Counted from the first letter of the stretch, positions 24,259 through 36,070 are shown. The stretch: 64,000 nucleotides of DNA from Pseudarthrobacter albicanus (GCF_018224015.1 NZ_JAGPOT010000010.1:80231-144230); one strand, 5' to 3'. Notes: generated by a model from the letters alone, not told the origin. Numbers and translations are program-made.

Positions 24259-25806
24259 TCAGGCGAGCAGCGCCCGGACCTGCCGGGGGGTGTCGGCAAC
24301 GATTGCCGCCAGGCCGTTCCCGGAGAGCCAGCCGCCCACCACGGCCAGCGTGCCGTCTGCCGCGCAGATGCTCCGGACCTCGCCGACGCGGCCCTTGTGT
24401 CCGAGGGACGCGAACGGCAACGCTCCGGACCAGCGCACCACGTCCCAGTCCACGACGTCCGCCGCGGTGACGGGGACCGACAGCAGCGCCGAGGCGTCCT
24501 TCAGGGCGGCCTGGAACAGCTCATCGTCGGAGCGGGGCGGCGCGGCAACCGGCCCGGCACTGCCGGAAGCGGGCCGGGAAGCGCGTTTTGCCGCATGCCC
24601 GCGCGCGGGGTCCTCGCCGCGTCCGTAGGAGAGCCGGAGCACGTGGGTGCCGGGGCCGGTCCGGGCGGCCAGCCAGCCCCACTTGGCGGTGGCGTGCGTG
24701 AGGGCCTTGGCCTGGATTCCCGGGCTCTGCGGGGCAACCAGGACTCCGGTGCCGCGCGGGGCGGCGTCCAGCTGCGGCTGGTCCACCACGAGCGTGACCA
24801 GGCTGACGTCGGGCCCGGCGTCGGGGCGGCGGCCCGCGAGCTCCGGCAGGGTGTCCGCGAGCAGCCCGACGGCGGCCGGGCCCTCCACCGCAATGACGAG
24901 CAGCCCGGCGTCGTACGCGGTGCCGCCCGCGGTGACGCGCCAGCCCTCCGCAGTGCGCTGCACCGCATCGGCACGGGTGGCGCTGAGCAGCGTGACGCCG
25001 TTCTCGCGCAGCTCGGCCAGCAGGGCGGAAATGAGCGTGTGCATCCCGCCGCGCAGTCCGGCGACGGCGGAGCCCGCCTTCTGCAGGCCGGCCTGCTGCA
25101 GGCCGGGCTGCTGCAGGGCAGGCTGCTGCGGGCCGGTTGCGGGAGCGCCGGCCCCTCCCCTGCGCTGGGCGGCGACGGCGGCGGCGAGGGAGCCGTTCCG
25201 GCGGATCCCGGCGCGCAGCCCGGGTGCCACCAGATCGACGTCGAGCAGGGCGGGATCGGCCGAGTGGACGCCGCCGACCACGGGCGCCACGAGCCGCTCC
25301 AGGACGCGCTTGCCCATCCGGGTCCGGACCAGCGCCGAGACGCTCGTGACCTCGGCCGTGGTCCCCAGCGAAGCGGGCAGCAAGGCATCGAGGGAGGCCC
25401 GCAAGGAACCGGACAGGCCCAGGGAGCGCCGGACCTCCGGGTCCCACGGGTTGGCCGGGATACCGAGCACGCCGGTCTTGGGCAGCTCGCGGGGCCCGTC
25501 GGGCAGCTGGACCCAGGCGCCGCCGGGGTCGGGCGCCACGATGTCCCGCGCCAGGCCCAGCTCGGCGGCGAGGTCGGCAACGGCGGAGGACCGGGTGGCG
25601 AAGGACTCGGCGCCGCTGTCCAGGGCCAGGCCGGCCACGACGTGGCTGCCCACGCAGCCGCCCCAGGCCCCGGTGGCTTCCACGACCGTGGTGTGGACGC
25701 CGGACCGGGCGAGTTCCCGGGCGGCGAGCAGGCCGGAAATCCCGCCGCCCACCACGACGGCGGTTGTCCCGGCAGCAGCGTCGCCCGCGCCGGGTCCAGC
25801 GGTCAT
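24259..25806 (-). CDS. hemG: Coproporphyrinogen III oxidase (HemY/HemG-type flavoprotein)
   Basis: 515 residues (CgoX). FAD Rossmann motif VVVGGGISGLLAARELA near residue 17, followed by VVEATGAWGG; C-terminal VVGGWLSGNGLAAIVAD is the second FAD motif. Oxidises coproporphyrinogen III to coproporphyrin III in the Gram-positive pathway. Starts 4 bp after hemE ends; CCGGAG precedes its ATG. A Gln/Pro/Leu-rich insert (QQPALQQPGLQQAGLQ) at about 225-245 is encoded by tandem repeats and is unlike other family members I know. Confidence 0.93.
   Translation of the reverse strand: MTAGPGAGDAAAGTTAVVVGGGISGLLAARELARSGVHTTVVEATGAWGGCVGSHVVAGLALDSGAESFATRSSAVADLAAELGLARDIVAPDPGGAWVQLPDGPRELPKTGVLGIPANPWDPEVRRSLGLSGSLRASLDALLPASLGTTAEVTSVSALVRTRMGKRVLERLVAPVVGGVHSADPALLDVDLVAPGLRAGIRRNGSLAAAVAAQRRGGAGAPATGPQQPALQQPGLQQAGLQKAGSAVAGLRGGMHTLISALLAELRENGVTLLSATRADAVQRTAEGWRVTAGGTAYDAGLLVIAVEGPAAVGLLADTLPELAGRRPDAGPDVSLVTLVVDQPQLDAAPRGTGVLVAPQSPGIQAKALTHATAKWGWLAARTGPGTHVLRLSYGRGEDPARGHAAKRASRPASGSAGPVAAPPRSDDELFQAALKDASALLSVPVTAADVVDWDVVRWSGALPFASLGHKGRVGEVRSICAADGTLAVVGGWLSGNGLAAIVADTPRQVRALLA
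25084..25134. repeat. In-frame tandem repeat inside cgoX
   Basis: About three 15-bp units built on CTGCTGCAGGCCGG, encoding LQQPG/LQQAG repeats between the FAD and substrate halves of the enzyme. Probably a surface loop. Confidence 0.75.
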
Positions 25807-25810
25807 GGGA

Positions 25811-26956
25811 CTACTCCGGGGAGATCGAGTGGATGAGTTCGACGACGCGCGTCAGCACCGCCGGGTCGGTCTCGGGGGGAACGCCGTGGCCGAGGTTCAG
25901 GACGTGGCCCGGGGCCGCGGCGCCGGCGGCGATCACCGCGCGGACGTGGGCTTCCAGGACGCCCCAGGGAGCGGAAAGCAACGCCGGGTCGATGTTGCCC
26001 TGCAGCGGCACGGTCCCGCCGAGGCGCCGGTTGGCTTCGTCCAGCGGCAGCCGGTAGTCCACCCCTACGACGTCGACGCCGACGTCGCGCATGGCGACGA
26101 GCAGTTCCGAGGTGCCGGTGCCGAAGTGGATCAGCGGTGCGCCGAGGTGCCGGACATGGTCCAGGGCGCGGGAGGATGCTGGGGCAACAAAGCGCTCGTA
26201 GTCGGCCAGCCCCAGCGATCCGGCCCAGGAGTCGAAGAGCTGGGCGGCGGAGGCGCCGGCTTCCAGTTGCGCCCGAAGGAACATGCCGGAGGCGTCGGCG
26301 GCCCAGTTCGCCAGGGCGGTCCAGGTTTCGGGGTCGGCATGCATCATGGTGCGCGGGCCAAGGTGGTCGCGGGAGGGCTTGCCTTCCACCATGTAGGCCG
26401 CGAGGGTGAAGGGTGCGCCCGCGAAGCCGATCAGCGGGGTGCTGCCCAGTTGGGCCACGGTGAGCCGGACGGCTTCCCGGATCGGCTCCAGTGCTTCCCA
26501 GGTCAGTTGCGGGAGGGCGGCGACGTCGGCGGCGGTGCGGACGGGCTTGTCCAGGACGGGGCCCACGCCGGGGACAATGTCCACGCCGACGCCGGCCAGC
26601 TTGAGCGGGATCACGATGTCGGAGAAGAAGATGGCGGCGTCGACGTCGTGGCGGCGTACCGGCTGGAGGGTGATTTCGGAGGCCAGCTCGGGGCGCAGGC
26701 AGGATTCCAGCATGCCCACGCCTTCGCGCACCTTGAGGTATTCGGGCAGCGAGCGGCCGGCCTGGCGCATGAACCAGACGGGGCGGCGGGAGGGCTTGCC
26801 GCCGCGGTAGGCGGTGATCAGCGGGGAGCCGGCGGTGCGGCCGTCCATCAGCGGATGGCCGGCGTCGAGCGTTCCAGGTGCCGTACTGCTGCTTGCCGTG
26901 CCGGCACTCGTGCCGTTGAGTGCCGTGTCGTTCATTGCCGCCGCGCTAGGAGTCAT
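25811..26956 (-). CDS. hemE: Uroporphyrinogen decarboxylase
   Basis: 381 residues. PVWFMRQAGRSLPEYL and GFAGAPFTLAAYMVEG signatures; FFSDIVIPLKLAGVGVD holds the catalytic Asp. Converts uroporphyrinogen III to coproporphyrinogen III. Start ATG 26956 has GAAGG upstream; an alternative Met lies eight codons in. About 40 N-terminal residues are Ser/Thr/Ala-rich and precede the fold. First gene of the minus-strand heme cluster, divergent from hemA across 157 bp. Confidence 0.94.
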   Translation of the reverse strand: MTPSAAAMNDTALNGTSAGTASSSTAPGTLDAGHPLMDGRTAGSPLITAYRGGKPSRRPVWFMRQAGRSLPEYLKVREGVGMLESCLRPELASEITLQPVRRHDVDAAIFFSDIVIPLKLAGVGVDIVPGVGPVLDKPVRTAADVAALPQLTWEALEPIREAVRLTVAQLGSTPLIGFAGAPFTLAAYMVEGKPSRDHLGPRTMMHADPETWTALANWAADASGMFLRAQLEAGASAAQLFDSWAGSLGLADYERFVAPASSRALDHVRHLGAPLIHFGTGTSELLVAMRDVGVDVVGVDYRLPLDEANRRLGGTVPLQGNIDPALLSAPWGVLEAHVRAVIAAGAAAPGHVLNLGHGVPPETDPAVLTRVVELIHSISPE

Positions 26957-27098
26957 GCCTTCGATTGTGCCCAAAACCGGGCCTAAAAGATAACGACAGC
27001 CTGTCAGCGGGCCACCGCGGGCGCCGGTATGACGGGAATCACCGACGGTCGTGCGCCGTCCCACGACGGATAGTTGTTCTACACGGCGGCGAAAAAGC

Positions 27099-27113
27099 TA
27101 TGATGGTCCTGCT
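27099..27113 (+). promoter_or_regulatory. hemA promoter -10, near-leaderless
   Basis: TATGAT at 27099-27104, 9 nt before the GTG. TTCTAC (27077-27082), 16 bp further up, could be the -35. The transcript would start within about 3 nt of the start codon. Confidence 0.55.
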
Positions 27114-28484
27114 GTGGTTCTTTTCTCATTGGTGGCTACACACGCCGACATCGACCTCGAGACCGTTGCTCAACTGAGCACCGGCGCTTCAGAGCTCGCC
27201 ACATCCGCCCTCGCCGGATCGCCGGCAGTGGCGGGTGCGATTGTGCTTGCCACCTGCAACCGCTTCGAGATTTACGGTGAGGCCCCCCACCCCGGCGACG
27301 TCGACGCTGCCCGCGCGGCCCTCATCTCCCAGATCAGCGGGGCCAGCGGCCTCACCGATCAGCTCGTCTCCAGCTCCTTCAGCACCCGTACCGGTCCGGA
27401 GGTCAGCCGGCATCTTTTCTCGGTCAGTTCCGGGCTGGATTCCGCCGTCGTCGGGGAACGCGAAATCGCCGGACAGGTCCGCCGGGCCCTGATCACCGCC
27501 CAGGCCGAAGGCACGGCAAGTTCGGGGCTGGTGCGGCTGTTCCAGGCGGCCTCCAAGACCGCCAAGGATGTCGGCGCGCAGACGGCGCTCGGCGCCCGCG
27601 GCCTGTCGGTCGTGTCCGTTGCCCTCGACCTCGCCACCGACCTGTCCGAGGACCCGGACTGGTCCACCAAGAAAGCCGTCGTCTTCGGCACCGGCGCCTA
27701 TGCCGGGGCCACGATGGCGCTGCTGCGCGAGCGCGGCTGCACGGATGTCTCCGTCTACTCCTCCTCCGGCCGCGCGGCCGGCTTCGTCGCCACCCGCGGG
27801 GGCACAGCCCTGGACAGCGACACCCTTCCCGCCGCCGTCGCCGCGGCCGACATCATGATCGGCTGCAGCGGCTCGGACACGCGCGTCGAAGCGTCCGAGC
27901 TCGCCCGGGTCCGGGCCGCATCACCGCAGCCGCTGATCGCCATCGACCTGGCCCTCACCCATGACTTCGACCCGGCGGTCGGCGAGCTCGACGGCGTGGA
28001 GCTGCTGACGCTTGAGTCCGTCCGGCTCGCCGCCCCCCAGGAACAGACCGAGTCGCTGTCGCAGGCCAGCACCATCGTTGCCGGGGCTGCCAGCGCCTTC
28101 GAGCAGGAACGCGAGGCACGGTCGGTGGATTCCGCGATCGTCGCACTGCGCCGCCACACCATGAATGTGCTCGATACCGAGATGGAGAAGGTGCGCGCCC
28201 GCCACGGCTGCACCGCGGCAGCCGAGGAAGTGGAATTCGCCCTCCGCCGGATGGTCAAGCAGCTGCTGCACATCCCCACCGTCCGTGCCCGCGAACTCGC
28301 CGCCAGCGGGCAGCAGGACGACTACGTCGCCGCCCTCGAGGCCCTGTACGGCATCACGGTGGACCAGCCGGCAGCAGCGCCCGCATCCCCGCCTGCGGCG
28401 GCCGAGGCGGAATGCCCGGCCGGGCATGGCGCCGGCGACGGATCCCCCGGCACCGAAGCCCAGGACCAGCGCCACACCGCCTAG
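27114..28484 (+). CDS. hemA: Glutamyl-tRNA reductase
   Basis: 456 residues from GTG 27114 ([14 protein letters not shown]), the start that fits the family N-terminus and the -10 at 27099. Catalytic Cys at about 48 in [24 protein letters not shown] and the NADPH-binding GTGAYAGA are present. First committed enzyme of the C5 route; the product goes to HemL. The C-terminal 50 residues (Ala/Pro/Glu-rich) extend past the dimerisation domain. Divergent from hemE, so one 157-bp region controls both arms of the pathway. Confidence 0.94.
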   Translation: MVLFSLVATHADIDLETVAQLSTGASELATSALAGSPAVAGAIVLATCNRFEIYGEAPHPGDVDAARAALISQISGASGLTDQLVSSSFSTRTGPEVSRHLFSVSSGLDSAVVGEREIAGQVRRALITAQAEGTASSGLVRLFQAASKTAKDVGAQTALGARGLSVVSVALDLATDLSEDPDWSTKKAVVFGTGAYAGATMALLRERGCTDVSVYSSSGRAAGFVATRGGTALDSDTLPAAVAAADIMIGCSGSDTRVEASELARVRAASPQPLIAIDLALTHDFDPAVGELDGVELLTLESVRLAAPQEQTESLSQASTIVAGAASAFEQEREARSVDSAIVALRRHTMNVLDTEMEKVRARHGCTAAAEEVEFALRRMVKQLLHIPTVRARELAASGQQDDYVAALEALYGITVDQPAAAPASPPAAAEAECPAGHGAGDGSPGTEAQDQRHTA

Positions 28485-28532
28485 CCGATCCGGCCCGCAC
28501 AGCCGCGCGGCCCCTCCGGGTTCTGCAGCGGT

Positions 28533-28575
28533 GCAGATCAGGGCGGCTGAACTCGAACCATCCGCCCTGATCTGC
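28533..28575. terminator. Bidirectional hairpin between hemA and moeZ
   Basis: 14-bp perfect stem (28533-28546 with 28562-28575) and 15-nt loop, between convergent genes. No T-tract. Confidence 0.7.
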
Positions 28576-28620
28576 CCGGTGGCGTCCGTCTGTCCGCAGG
28601 GCGGCCCTTCACCGCACCGT

Positions 28621-29820
28621 TCAGTAGACGGGTTTGCCGGGTTCCACGTCCCGCACCCAGGCGAGGATTCCGCCGTCGAGGTGGCTGACGCGTTCGTAGC
28701 CGGCCGCGCGGGCGGCGGCGAGCACGGCGGCCGAACGCGTGCCGGCCTTGCAGTGGAAGACGATGTCCGTGTCCTGTGGCAGCTCGTGCCACGCTTCCCC
28801 GGCAAGGATCCTGCCCTGCGGAATCAGCACGGCCCCGTCGATCCGCACAATCTCGTATTCCCCGCTCTCGCGCACGTCCACGAGCTGGAAGTCCTTGAGC
28901 CCTGCCTTGCGGGACGCCAGCATGGTGGCGAGCTGGGTGGCCGTGACGGTGTGCTCGGTCCCGGCGTCCGCCGAGGGTGCGATCCCGCAGAAGGCCTCGT
29001 AGTCGGTGAGAGCCGTGACCCGTTCCGCCGCCGGATCCCGCGCCACCTTGATCTCGCGCCAGGTTCCGCCGAGGGCGTCGTAGAGCGCCACACGGCCGAG
29101 CAGGGAACGCCCGACGCCGGTGATCAGCTTGACGGCCTCCGTCACCATCAGCGCTCCGACGGCGGCGCACAGCATGCCGAACACTCCCCCTTCCCCGCAC
29201 GAGGGCACGGATCCGGCGGGGGGCGCCTCCGGGTAGAGGTCCCGGTACGTGGGCCCGTGCTGCTCCCAGAAGACACTGACCTGCCCGTCGAAGCGGAAGA
29301 TCGAGCCCCAGACGTAGGGCTTGCCGAGGATCGCGGCGGCGTCGTTCACGAGGTACCGGGTGGCGAAGTTGTCGGCGCCGTCCAGGATGAGGTCGTAGTC
29401 CGCGAAGAGCTCGAGGGCGTTGGAGGCGTCGAGGCGGACGTTGTGCAGGCGGACATCCACGAGCGGGTTCAGGGCCGCAATGGCGTCGCGGGCGGACTCG
29501 ATCTTGGGCCGGCCGACATCCGCGACGCCGTGGATCACCTGGCGCTGGAGGTTGCTCAGTTCCACGTCGTCGTCGTCGACAATGCCGAGGGTGCCCACGC
29601 CCGCGGCGGCCAGGTACAGCAGCGCGGGAGAACCCAGCCCGCCGGCCCCGATCACGAGGACCCTGGCGTTCTTGAGGCGGCGCTGTCCGATCGCCCCGAT
29701 CTCGGGAATGATCAGGTGCCGGGAGTAGCGCTGGACCTCTTCCGGACTCAGGCCGTCGGCCGGTTCCACCAGCGGTCCGGGGGTGGAGGGGGCGGCGTTT
29801 GCGGTCAACTTGGAAGCCAT
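28621..29820 (-). CDS. moeZ: MoeZ: E1-like adenylyltransferase with rhodanese domain
   Basis: 399 residues. ThiF/MoeB adenylation domain (about 25-270): GAGGLGSPALLYLAAAGVG nucleotide motif, DDDDVELSNLQRQ, DGADNFATRYLVND, and Cys in VPSCGEGGVFG. Rhodanese domain (about 290-399) with persulfide Cys at about 357 in CKAGTRS. Activates and sulfurates the C-terminal Gly-Gly of small sulfur carriers (MoaD, CysO, and possibly the ThiS encoded nearby). TAGTTT lies 5 nt before the ATG. The CxxC zinc pairs of some MoeB proteins are not seen. Confidence 0.92.
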   Translation of the reverse strand: MASKLTANAAPSTPGPLVEPADGLSPEEVQRYSRHLIIPEIGAIGQRRLKNARVLVIGAGGLGSPALLYLAAAGVGTLGIVDDDDVELSNLQRQVIHGVADVGRPKIESARDAIAALNPLVDVRLHNVRLDASNALELFADYDLILDGADNFATRYLVNDAAAILGKPYVWGSIFRFDGQVSVFWEQHGPTYRDLYPEAPPAGSVPSCGEGGVFGMLCAAVGALMVTEAVKLITGVGRSLLGRVALYDALGGTWREIKVARDPAAERVTALTDYEAFCGIAPSADAGTEHTVTATQLATMLASRKAGLKDFQLVDVRESGEYEIVRIDGAVLIPQGRILAGEAWHELPQDTDIVFHCKAGTRSAAVLAAARAAGYERVSHLDGGILAWVRDVEPGKPVY

Positions 29821-29906
29821 ACTTCAAACTATGCCCGAAGATGCCGCCAGGTCATATTACCCACGCGTAAAGTATGTACAAAACAGCAAGGGAAAGTAGG
29901 CCGACA

Positions 29907-30575
29907 GTGATTCATCAGGCTCCGGTTGGGGGGGACAGTGCCGCAAAGGTACCGTCCGGGGCGGCACGGAACGGCGGGCAGCGCTCTGCGCGGCTCCCCC
30001 GCGACGAACGGCGGGCACAACTGCTGGCGGCCGCGCATGAAGTCTTTGTCGCCAATGGCTACCACGGGGCCGCCATGGATGAAATAGCGGACACCGCGCA
30101 TGTGAGCAAACCCGTGCTGTACCAGCACTTTCCGTCCAAGCGCGAGCTGTACCTGGCCCTGCTGGACAGCCATCTGAGCAAGCTCACCGGGCTCCTGCTC
30201 GGCGCCCTGAATTCCACCACGGACAATGACCAGCGCGTCCAGGCCGTCATGCGCGCCTATTACCGGTTCATCGCCAGCGACGACCAGGCCCACCGCCTCG
30301 TGTTCGAATCGGACCTGATCAATGACGAAGATGTGAGCGCGCGGCTGGAGGCCTTCAACAAGACCTTCGCCGACGCCGTCGCCCGCGTGATCGCCGAAGA
30401 CACCAGGCTGCCCGAGCTCGAAGCCCAACTGCTGGGCCGGGCGCTTGCCGGGATGGCGCAGGTCAGCGCCCGGTACTGGCTGGAAACCGACGGGAATCTT
30501 GACCTCGATGTGGCCAGTGACCTGATCTATCGTTTAGCTTGGCGCGGAATCTCCCGCTTCCCCAAAGAGACCTAG
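29907..30575 (+). CDS. TetR-family transcriptional regulator
   Basis: 222 residues from GTG 29907 (AGGGAAAGTAGG upstream); an in-frame ATG at 29874 is less likely because TAAAGT (29868-29873) abuts it and looks like the -10. HTH at about 45-80: MDEIADTAHVSKPVLYQHFPSKREL. The C-terminal ligand domain (LLDSHLSKLTGLLLGAL...) resembles the TetR encoded beside moeZ and DUF3107 in mycobacteria (Rv3208, from memory). Divergent from moeZ across 86 bp, which it may regulate. Ligand unknown. Confidence 0.88.
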   Translation: MIHQAPVGGDSAAKVPSGAARNGGQRSARLPRDERRAQLLAAAHEVFVANGYHGAAMDEIADTAHVSKPVLYQHFPSKRELYLALLDSHLSKLTGLLLGALNSTTDNDQRVQAVMRAYYRFIASDDQAHRLVFESDLINDEDVSARLEAFNKTFADAVARVIAEDTRLPELEAQLLGRALAGMAQVSARYWLETDGNLDLDVASDLIYRLAWRGISRFPKET

Positions 30576-30637
30576 ACTACAAATAGACATGACCCTTTGA
30601 TATTTAATTGGACTTTGATTGGCTGGGAGGCCTTGCT

Positions 30638-30862
30638 GTGGAAGTAAAGATCGGCATTCAGAACATCGGCCGCGAAATTGTGCTGGAATCGGCGCAGGAC
30701 GCGGACGCCGTGGCCAAGGTTGTCGGAGAGGCGATCTCCAAGGGAGCCGAACTCCGCCTGACGGATGAAAAGGGCCGCCTGGTCATCATTCCCGCAAACG
30801 CCCTGGGCTACGTTGAAATCGGTGCGGAGGAAGCCCGCCGCGTCGGTTTCGGTGCCCTCTAG
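30638..30862 (+). CDS. DUF3107 family small protein
   Basis: 74 residues, start GTG 30638 set by GGGAGG seven bases upstream. Begins VEVKIGIQNIGREIVLESAQ and ends with a compact alpha/beta stretch. Actinobacteria-specific family of unknown function that often follows this TetR gene. A TAGACT hexamer at 30573-30578 overlaps the stop codon of the TetR gene and could be its own promoter, with an AT-rich leader of about 50 nt. Confidence 0.88.
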   Translation: MEVKIGIQNIGREIVLESAQDADAVAKVVGEAISKGAELRLTDEKGRLVIIPANALGYVEIGAEEARRVGFGAL

Positions 30863-30924
30863 CCCGGCCCCGTGCCCGCAGCAGCCGTACAGGCAACTGT
30901 CCCTACGAAACTAAGGTGTCCTGA

Positions 30925-31227
30925 ATGCTTTCCCTGATTGTGGTCGCCATGGTGACCGTCGCCGCGGGTTTCGTGGTCTGGGCCAATGACAAGCGGCACG
31001 CCAAGTACGGCATTTCCGTGCCGGCCGGCATCGCCGTCGCCGTCGGGATGCTGAGCTGGATCATCTTCATGGCGGCCGGCCTCGGCTACCAGCCGGGCCT
31101 GACCTGGATCCCGTGGGTCCTGCCCGTCGTCCTGGGTACCGCCGCCGCCGTGGCGGCTGTCCTGTACCTGGGCCGGCACCGTACCCGTCGGGACACGTCC
31201 CGGCTCACCGCCATCCTGCGGCTCTAA
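30925..31227 (+). CDS. Small membrane protein, three transmembrane helices
   Basis: 100 residues: TM1 MLSLIVVAMVTVAAGFVVW, TM2 GIAVAVGMLSWIIFMAAGLG, TM3 WIPWVLPVVLGTAAAVAAVL, then an Arg-rich tail RHRTRRDTSRLTAIL. AAGGTG upstream. Co-directional with DUF3107 after 62 bp, as in mycobacteria. No known function. Confidence 0.82.
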   Translation: MLSLIVVAMVTVAAGFVVWANDKRHAKYGISVPAGIAVAVGMLSWIIFMAAGLGYQPGLTWIPWVLPVVLGTAAAVAAVLYLGRHRTRRDTSRLTAILRL

Positions 31228-31260
31228 CCTGCCCAGGCGGCGCTGGCGGTCCCATTGTAC

Positions 31261-31929
31261 CTACGGGACAGCGGGCCCGTGGCCTTCTTCGGTGCACAGG
31301 CACAGCCGGTTCCCCTGCGCATCCGTGACCACCACCCAGTCGGGTGCGTGGTCACGGTTCATTGAGGCTCCCGTGGCTGCCGTCTTGTCGAGCACGGGAC
31401 CGGATTCGGCCTGGCTCCGGTGGATGTCCAGGTGGAGCCGGTTGGCGTTGGGCGTGTCGGTTTCCTGGAACCAGAGCGAAGGTCCGCGCCCGTAGGGGTC
31501 CACGAGGTCGCCGGACCTGCCCTTGCGGTAGCCGAGGGCCACCCGCCAGACCTCGGAGACCGCCTCCGGATCCTCCGTATCGATGCCCACCTCCACGGTC
31601 CGGTATAGCCCGGGTTCCGCGGTGGCGCCGACGGCGGCGGCCGCCGCACTGGCCGCAGCCGCCGCCTTGATGTCCCGCGGCGTCACCTCGGTGCCTGCGT
31701 CGTGGGAGCTGTAGCGGAGAAAGACCCGGGTGTAGCGCCAGTCCAGGTCCGGGTGGTGGTTCTGCTCTTCGGCCAGGCGCCCGACGGCGGCGATCAGTTC
31801 GAGCGCCGCGGCCGGCGTGGGCGCCTTGTACACGGTCACCAGCCCGCCGAGGCGGTACCGCCAGTCCGGCAGCCCCGCCAGGGCTTCAGCAAGCTGGGGG
31901 CGGGTGAGGATGTCTTCCGTGGCTGCCAT
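31261..31929 (-). CDS. Pterin-4a-carbinolamine dehydratase fused to a VOC (glyoxalase-like) domain
   Basis: 222 residues. The N-terminal PCD domain (about 1-95) has the active-site pattern EEQNHHPDLDWRYTRV, with the His pair and Asp/Trp. The C-terminal half (about 105-220) is a glyoxalase-like VOC fold (YRTVEVGIDTEDPEAVSEVW, LWFQETDTPNANRLHLDIH, DWVVVTDAQGNRLCLC). An Ala-rich linker joins them. No phenylalanine hydroxylase is nearby, so the pterin-recycling role is unproven; PCD homologues also occur with molybdopterin genes, and moeZ is 1.4 kb upstream. Same strand as thiG, 89 bp downstream. Confidence 0.85.
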   Translation of the reverse strand: MAATEDILTRPQLAEALAGLPDWRYRLGGLVTVYKAPTPAAALELIAAVGRLAEEQNHHPDLDWRYTRVFLRYSSHDAGTEVTPRDIKAAAAASAAAAAVGATAEPGLYRTVEVGIDTEDPEAVSEVWRVALGYRKGRSGDLVDPYGRGPSLWFQETDTPNANRLHLDIHRSQAESGPVLDKTAATGASMNRDHAPDWVVVTDAQGNRLCLCTEEGHGPAVP

Positions 31930-32018
31930 TTCGGGCTCCCTGCTCGTTGACGATGGGCTCGTGGATGATGCGGCTGGTTGACCGGCAGGACCGGCGGCCA
32001 GCCCGGGAGCGGCCGGAC

Positions 32019-34494
<2,476 letters not shown>

Positions 34495-34505
34495 GCAGGA
34501 TTCCT

Positions 34506-34574
34506 TCCCTACGCCGGTACTAGCCGGATCAGGTCAAGCGGTCGGCTCAGCGCCCTCTCAGCCCGCCTGTGCCG
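34506..34574 (-). promoter_or_regulatory. TPP riboswitch (THI element) for thiO-thiS-thiG
   Basis: On the minus strand: GGGCTGAGAGGGC, then GACCTGATCCGGCTAGTACC, then GCGTAGGGA, the classic thi-box order. The AAGGA ribosome site lies immediately after GTAGGG and 7 nt before the thiO ATG, so the 3' side of the aptamer can mask it: translational control by TPP is likely. It lies between divergent thiO and thiE but is oriented only for thiO. The 5' boundary is approximate. Confidence 0.93.
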
Positions 34575-34634
34575 AACGCCAGTGGCGTAACGGCCGCAGC
34601 GGGCTCCCGCGGTATGGGCCCAGTTTAGGGGAAC

Positions 34635-34646
34635 TAGGCTGGTGTC
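34635..34646 (+). promoter_or_regulatory. thiE -10, leaderless
   Basis: TAGGCT at 34635-34640, 6-nt gap, ATG at 34647. A leaderless thiE would escape the riboswitch. Confidence 0.5.
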
Positions 34647-35345
34647 ATGAACAAGGATGCCCTCCACACCACCGCCCGCCTGTACCTGTGCACCGACGCC
34701 CGCAAGGACCGCGGCGACTTCGAGGACTTCCTCGACGCCGCCTTCGCCGGCGGAGTCGATATCATCCAGCTGCGCGACAAGACCCTGGAGGCGGCCGAGG
34801 AACTCGAGCTCCTCGAGATCCTGCACACCGCCGCCCGCCGCCACGGGCGGCTGTGGGCAGTCAATGACCGGGCGGACATCGCCTCGCTGTCGGCGGCACC
34901 GGTGTTCCACATCGGCCAGAAGGACCTCCCGCTGGCGGCGGCGAGGACCTTCCTCGGCAAGGACACCGTGATCGGGCTGTCCACCCACAGCCCGGACCAG
35001 GTCGACGCTGCCATCGCGGCCTCGCCGGGCCGCAGCGGACTGGACTATTTCTGCGTGGGACCCGTCTGGGCCACCCCGACCAAGCCGGGGCGCGCCGCCG
35101 TCGGGCTCGACCTGGTGCGGCACACCGCGCGGGCCCTCCGGACCGCCCACGCCGGGGCGGCCGGCAAGGACATGGTGCCGTGGTTTGCGATCGGCGGGAT
35201 CGACCTCGGCAATGTGGAGCAGGTGCTCGAGGCCGGCGCGCGGAGGATCGTCGTGGTGCGGGCCATCACCGACGCCGATGATCCCGCCGACGCCGCACGC
35301 GCCCTGCTCAGCGCCCTCGACGCCGCGGACGCCGCCGGCGCCTGA
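34647..35345 (+). CDS. thiE: Thiamine-phosphate synthase
   Basis: 232 residues, TIM barrel. [40 protein letters not shown] and FAIGGID are the family motifs for pyrophosphate and thiazole phosphate binding. Joins HMP-PP and thiazole phosphate. Divergent from thiO across 152 bp. About 20 C-terminal residues are Ala/Asp-rich. Confidence 0.94.
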   Translation: MNKDALHTTARLYLCTDARKDRGDFEDFLDAAFAGGVDIIQLRDKTLEAAEELELLEILHTAARRHGRLWAVNDRADIASLSAAPVFHIGQKDLPLAAARTFLGKDTVIGLSTHSPDQVDAAIAASPGRSGLDYFCVGPVWATPTKPGRAAVGLDLVRHTARALRTAHAGAAGKDMVPWFAIGGIDLGNVEQVLEAGARRIVVVRAITDADDPADAARALLSALDAADAAGA

Positions 35346-35398
35346 GCGGCAGCGGGGTCAGCCGGGCAGCCGGGCAGCCGGGTCAGCCAGCAGCCGGC

Positions 35399-36070
35399 TC
35401 AGCCGGTCAGTCCCAGCTGCGTCATCCGGCGGGAGTGGCTGGTCACGAGTCCGGCCGTCATTTCGCCGGCCGGTTCCCCGGGCCCGCCATCGTCCGCTCC
35501 CGTCAGGCCGGCGGGGAACGCGTGCTCAAAGCTCACCCGCTGGGCCTGCGTGAGGGCCTCGCCCAGCAGGCGCCTGGCCCACAGGGAGAGCCGTGAGGCC
35601 AGCCGCGGGTCGGCCGCCAGGGCGGTCCTGAGGAGTTCCCGCAGGACCGCCGTGGACTCGTCGTCCGAGTGGATCCGCTCCACCAGCTCCCGCGTCCCGG
35701 CGTCGGCATGGCGGGCGACGGCGCGGTAGAAATCAGCGGACACCGTGTCGATCACGTAGGCCTTCATCAGCGATTCGTACCAGTCCGCCGGGCGCGTGCG
35801 CTCGTGGAAATGGTCCACGGCGGGCTGGAACGGCAGCATCGCCGCCTCGGCGTCGAGACCCATTTCCTCGAGCCTGGCGCGGACCAGTTCATAGTGCTGG
35901 AATTCGACGACGGCGATGCCGGCCAGCACCGCGCGGTCGTGCAGGGTGGGCGAATAGCGGGCGTCGGATGAGAGCCGTTCGAAGGCCGAAAGCTCCCCAT
36001 AGGCCATCACGCCGAGCAGATCCCTGAGGAAGCTGTTGTAGCGGGCAGGATCGGCCGGGGATGTGCTCAT
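35399..36070 (-). CDS. Ferritin-like fold protein
   Basis: 223 residues, mostly helical. First helix pair has GELSAFERL and VVEFQHYELV (E...ExxH), a diiron-style pattern; the second pair has YVIDTVSADFYRAV and VERIHSDDES, where an ExxH is not clear, so the metal site may be partial. Conserved neighbour of the RhlE-type helicase in actinobacteria (Rv3210c-like, from memory). Possible tRNA hydroxylase (MiaE-like) or iron protein; not established. The start is supported by TAGTCT 6 nt upstream. Confidence 0.75.
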   Translation of the reverse strand: MSTSPADPARYNSFLRDLLGVMAYGELSAFERLSSDARYSPTLHDRAVLAGIAVVEFQHYELVRARLEEMGLDAEAAMLPFQPAVDHFHERTRPADWYESLMKAYVIDTVSADFYRAVARHADAGTRELVERIHSDDESTAVLRELLRTALAADPRLASRLSLWARRLLGEALTQAQRVSFEHAFPAGLTGADDGGPGEPAGEMTAGLVTSHSRRMTQLGLTG

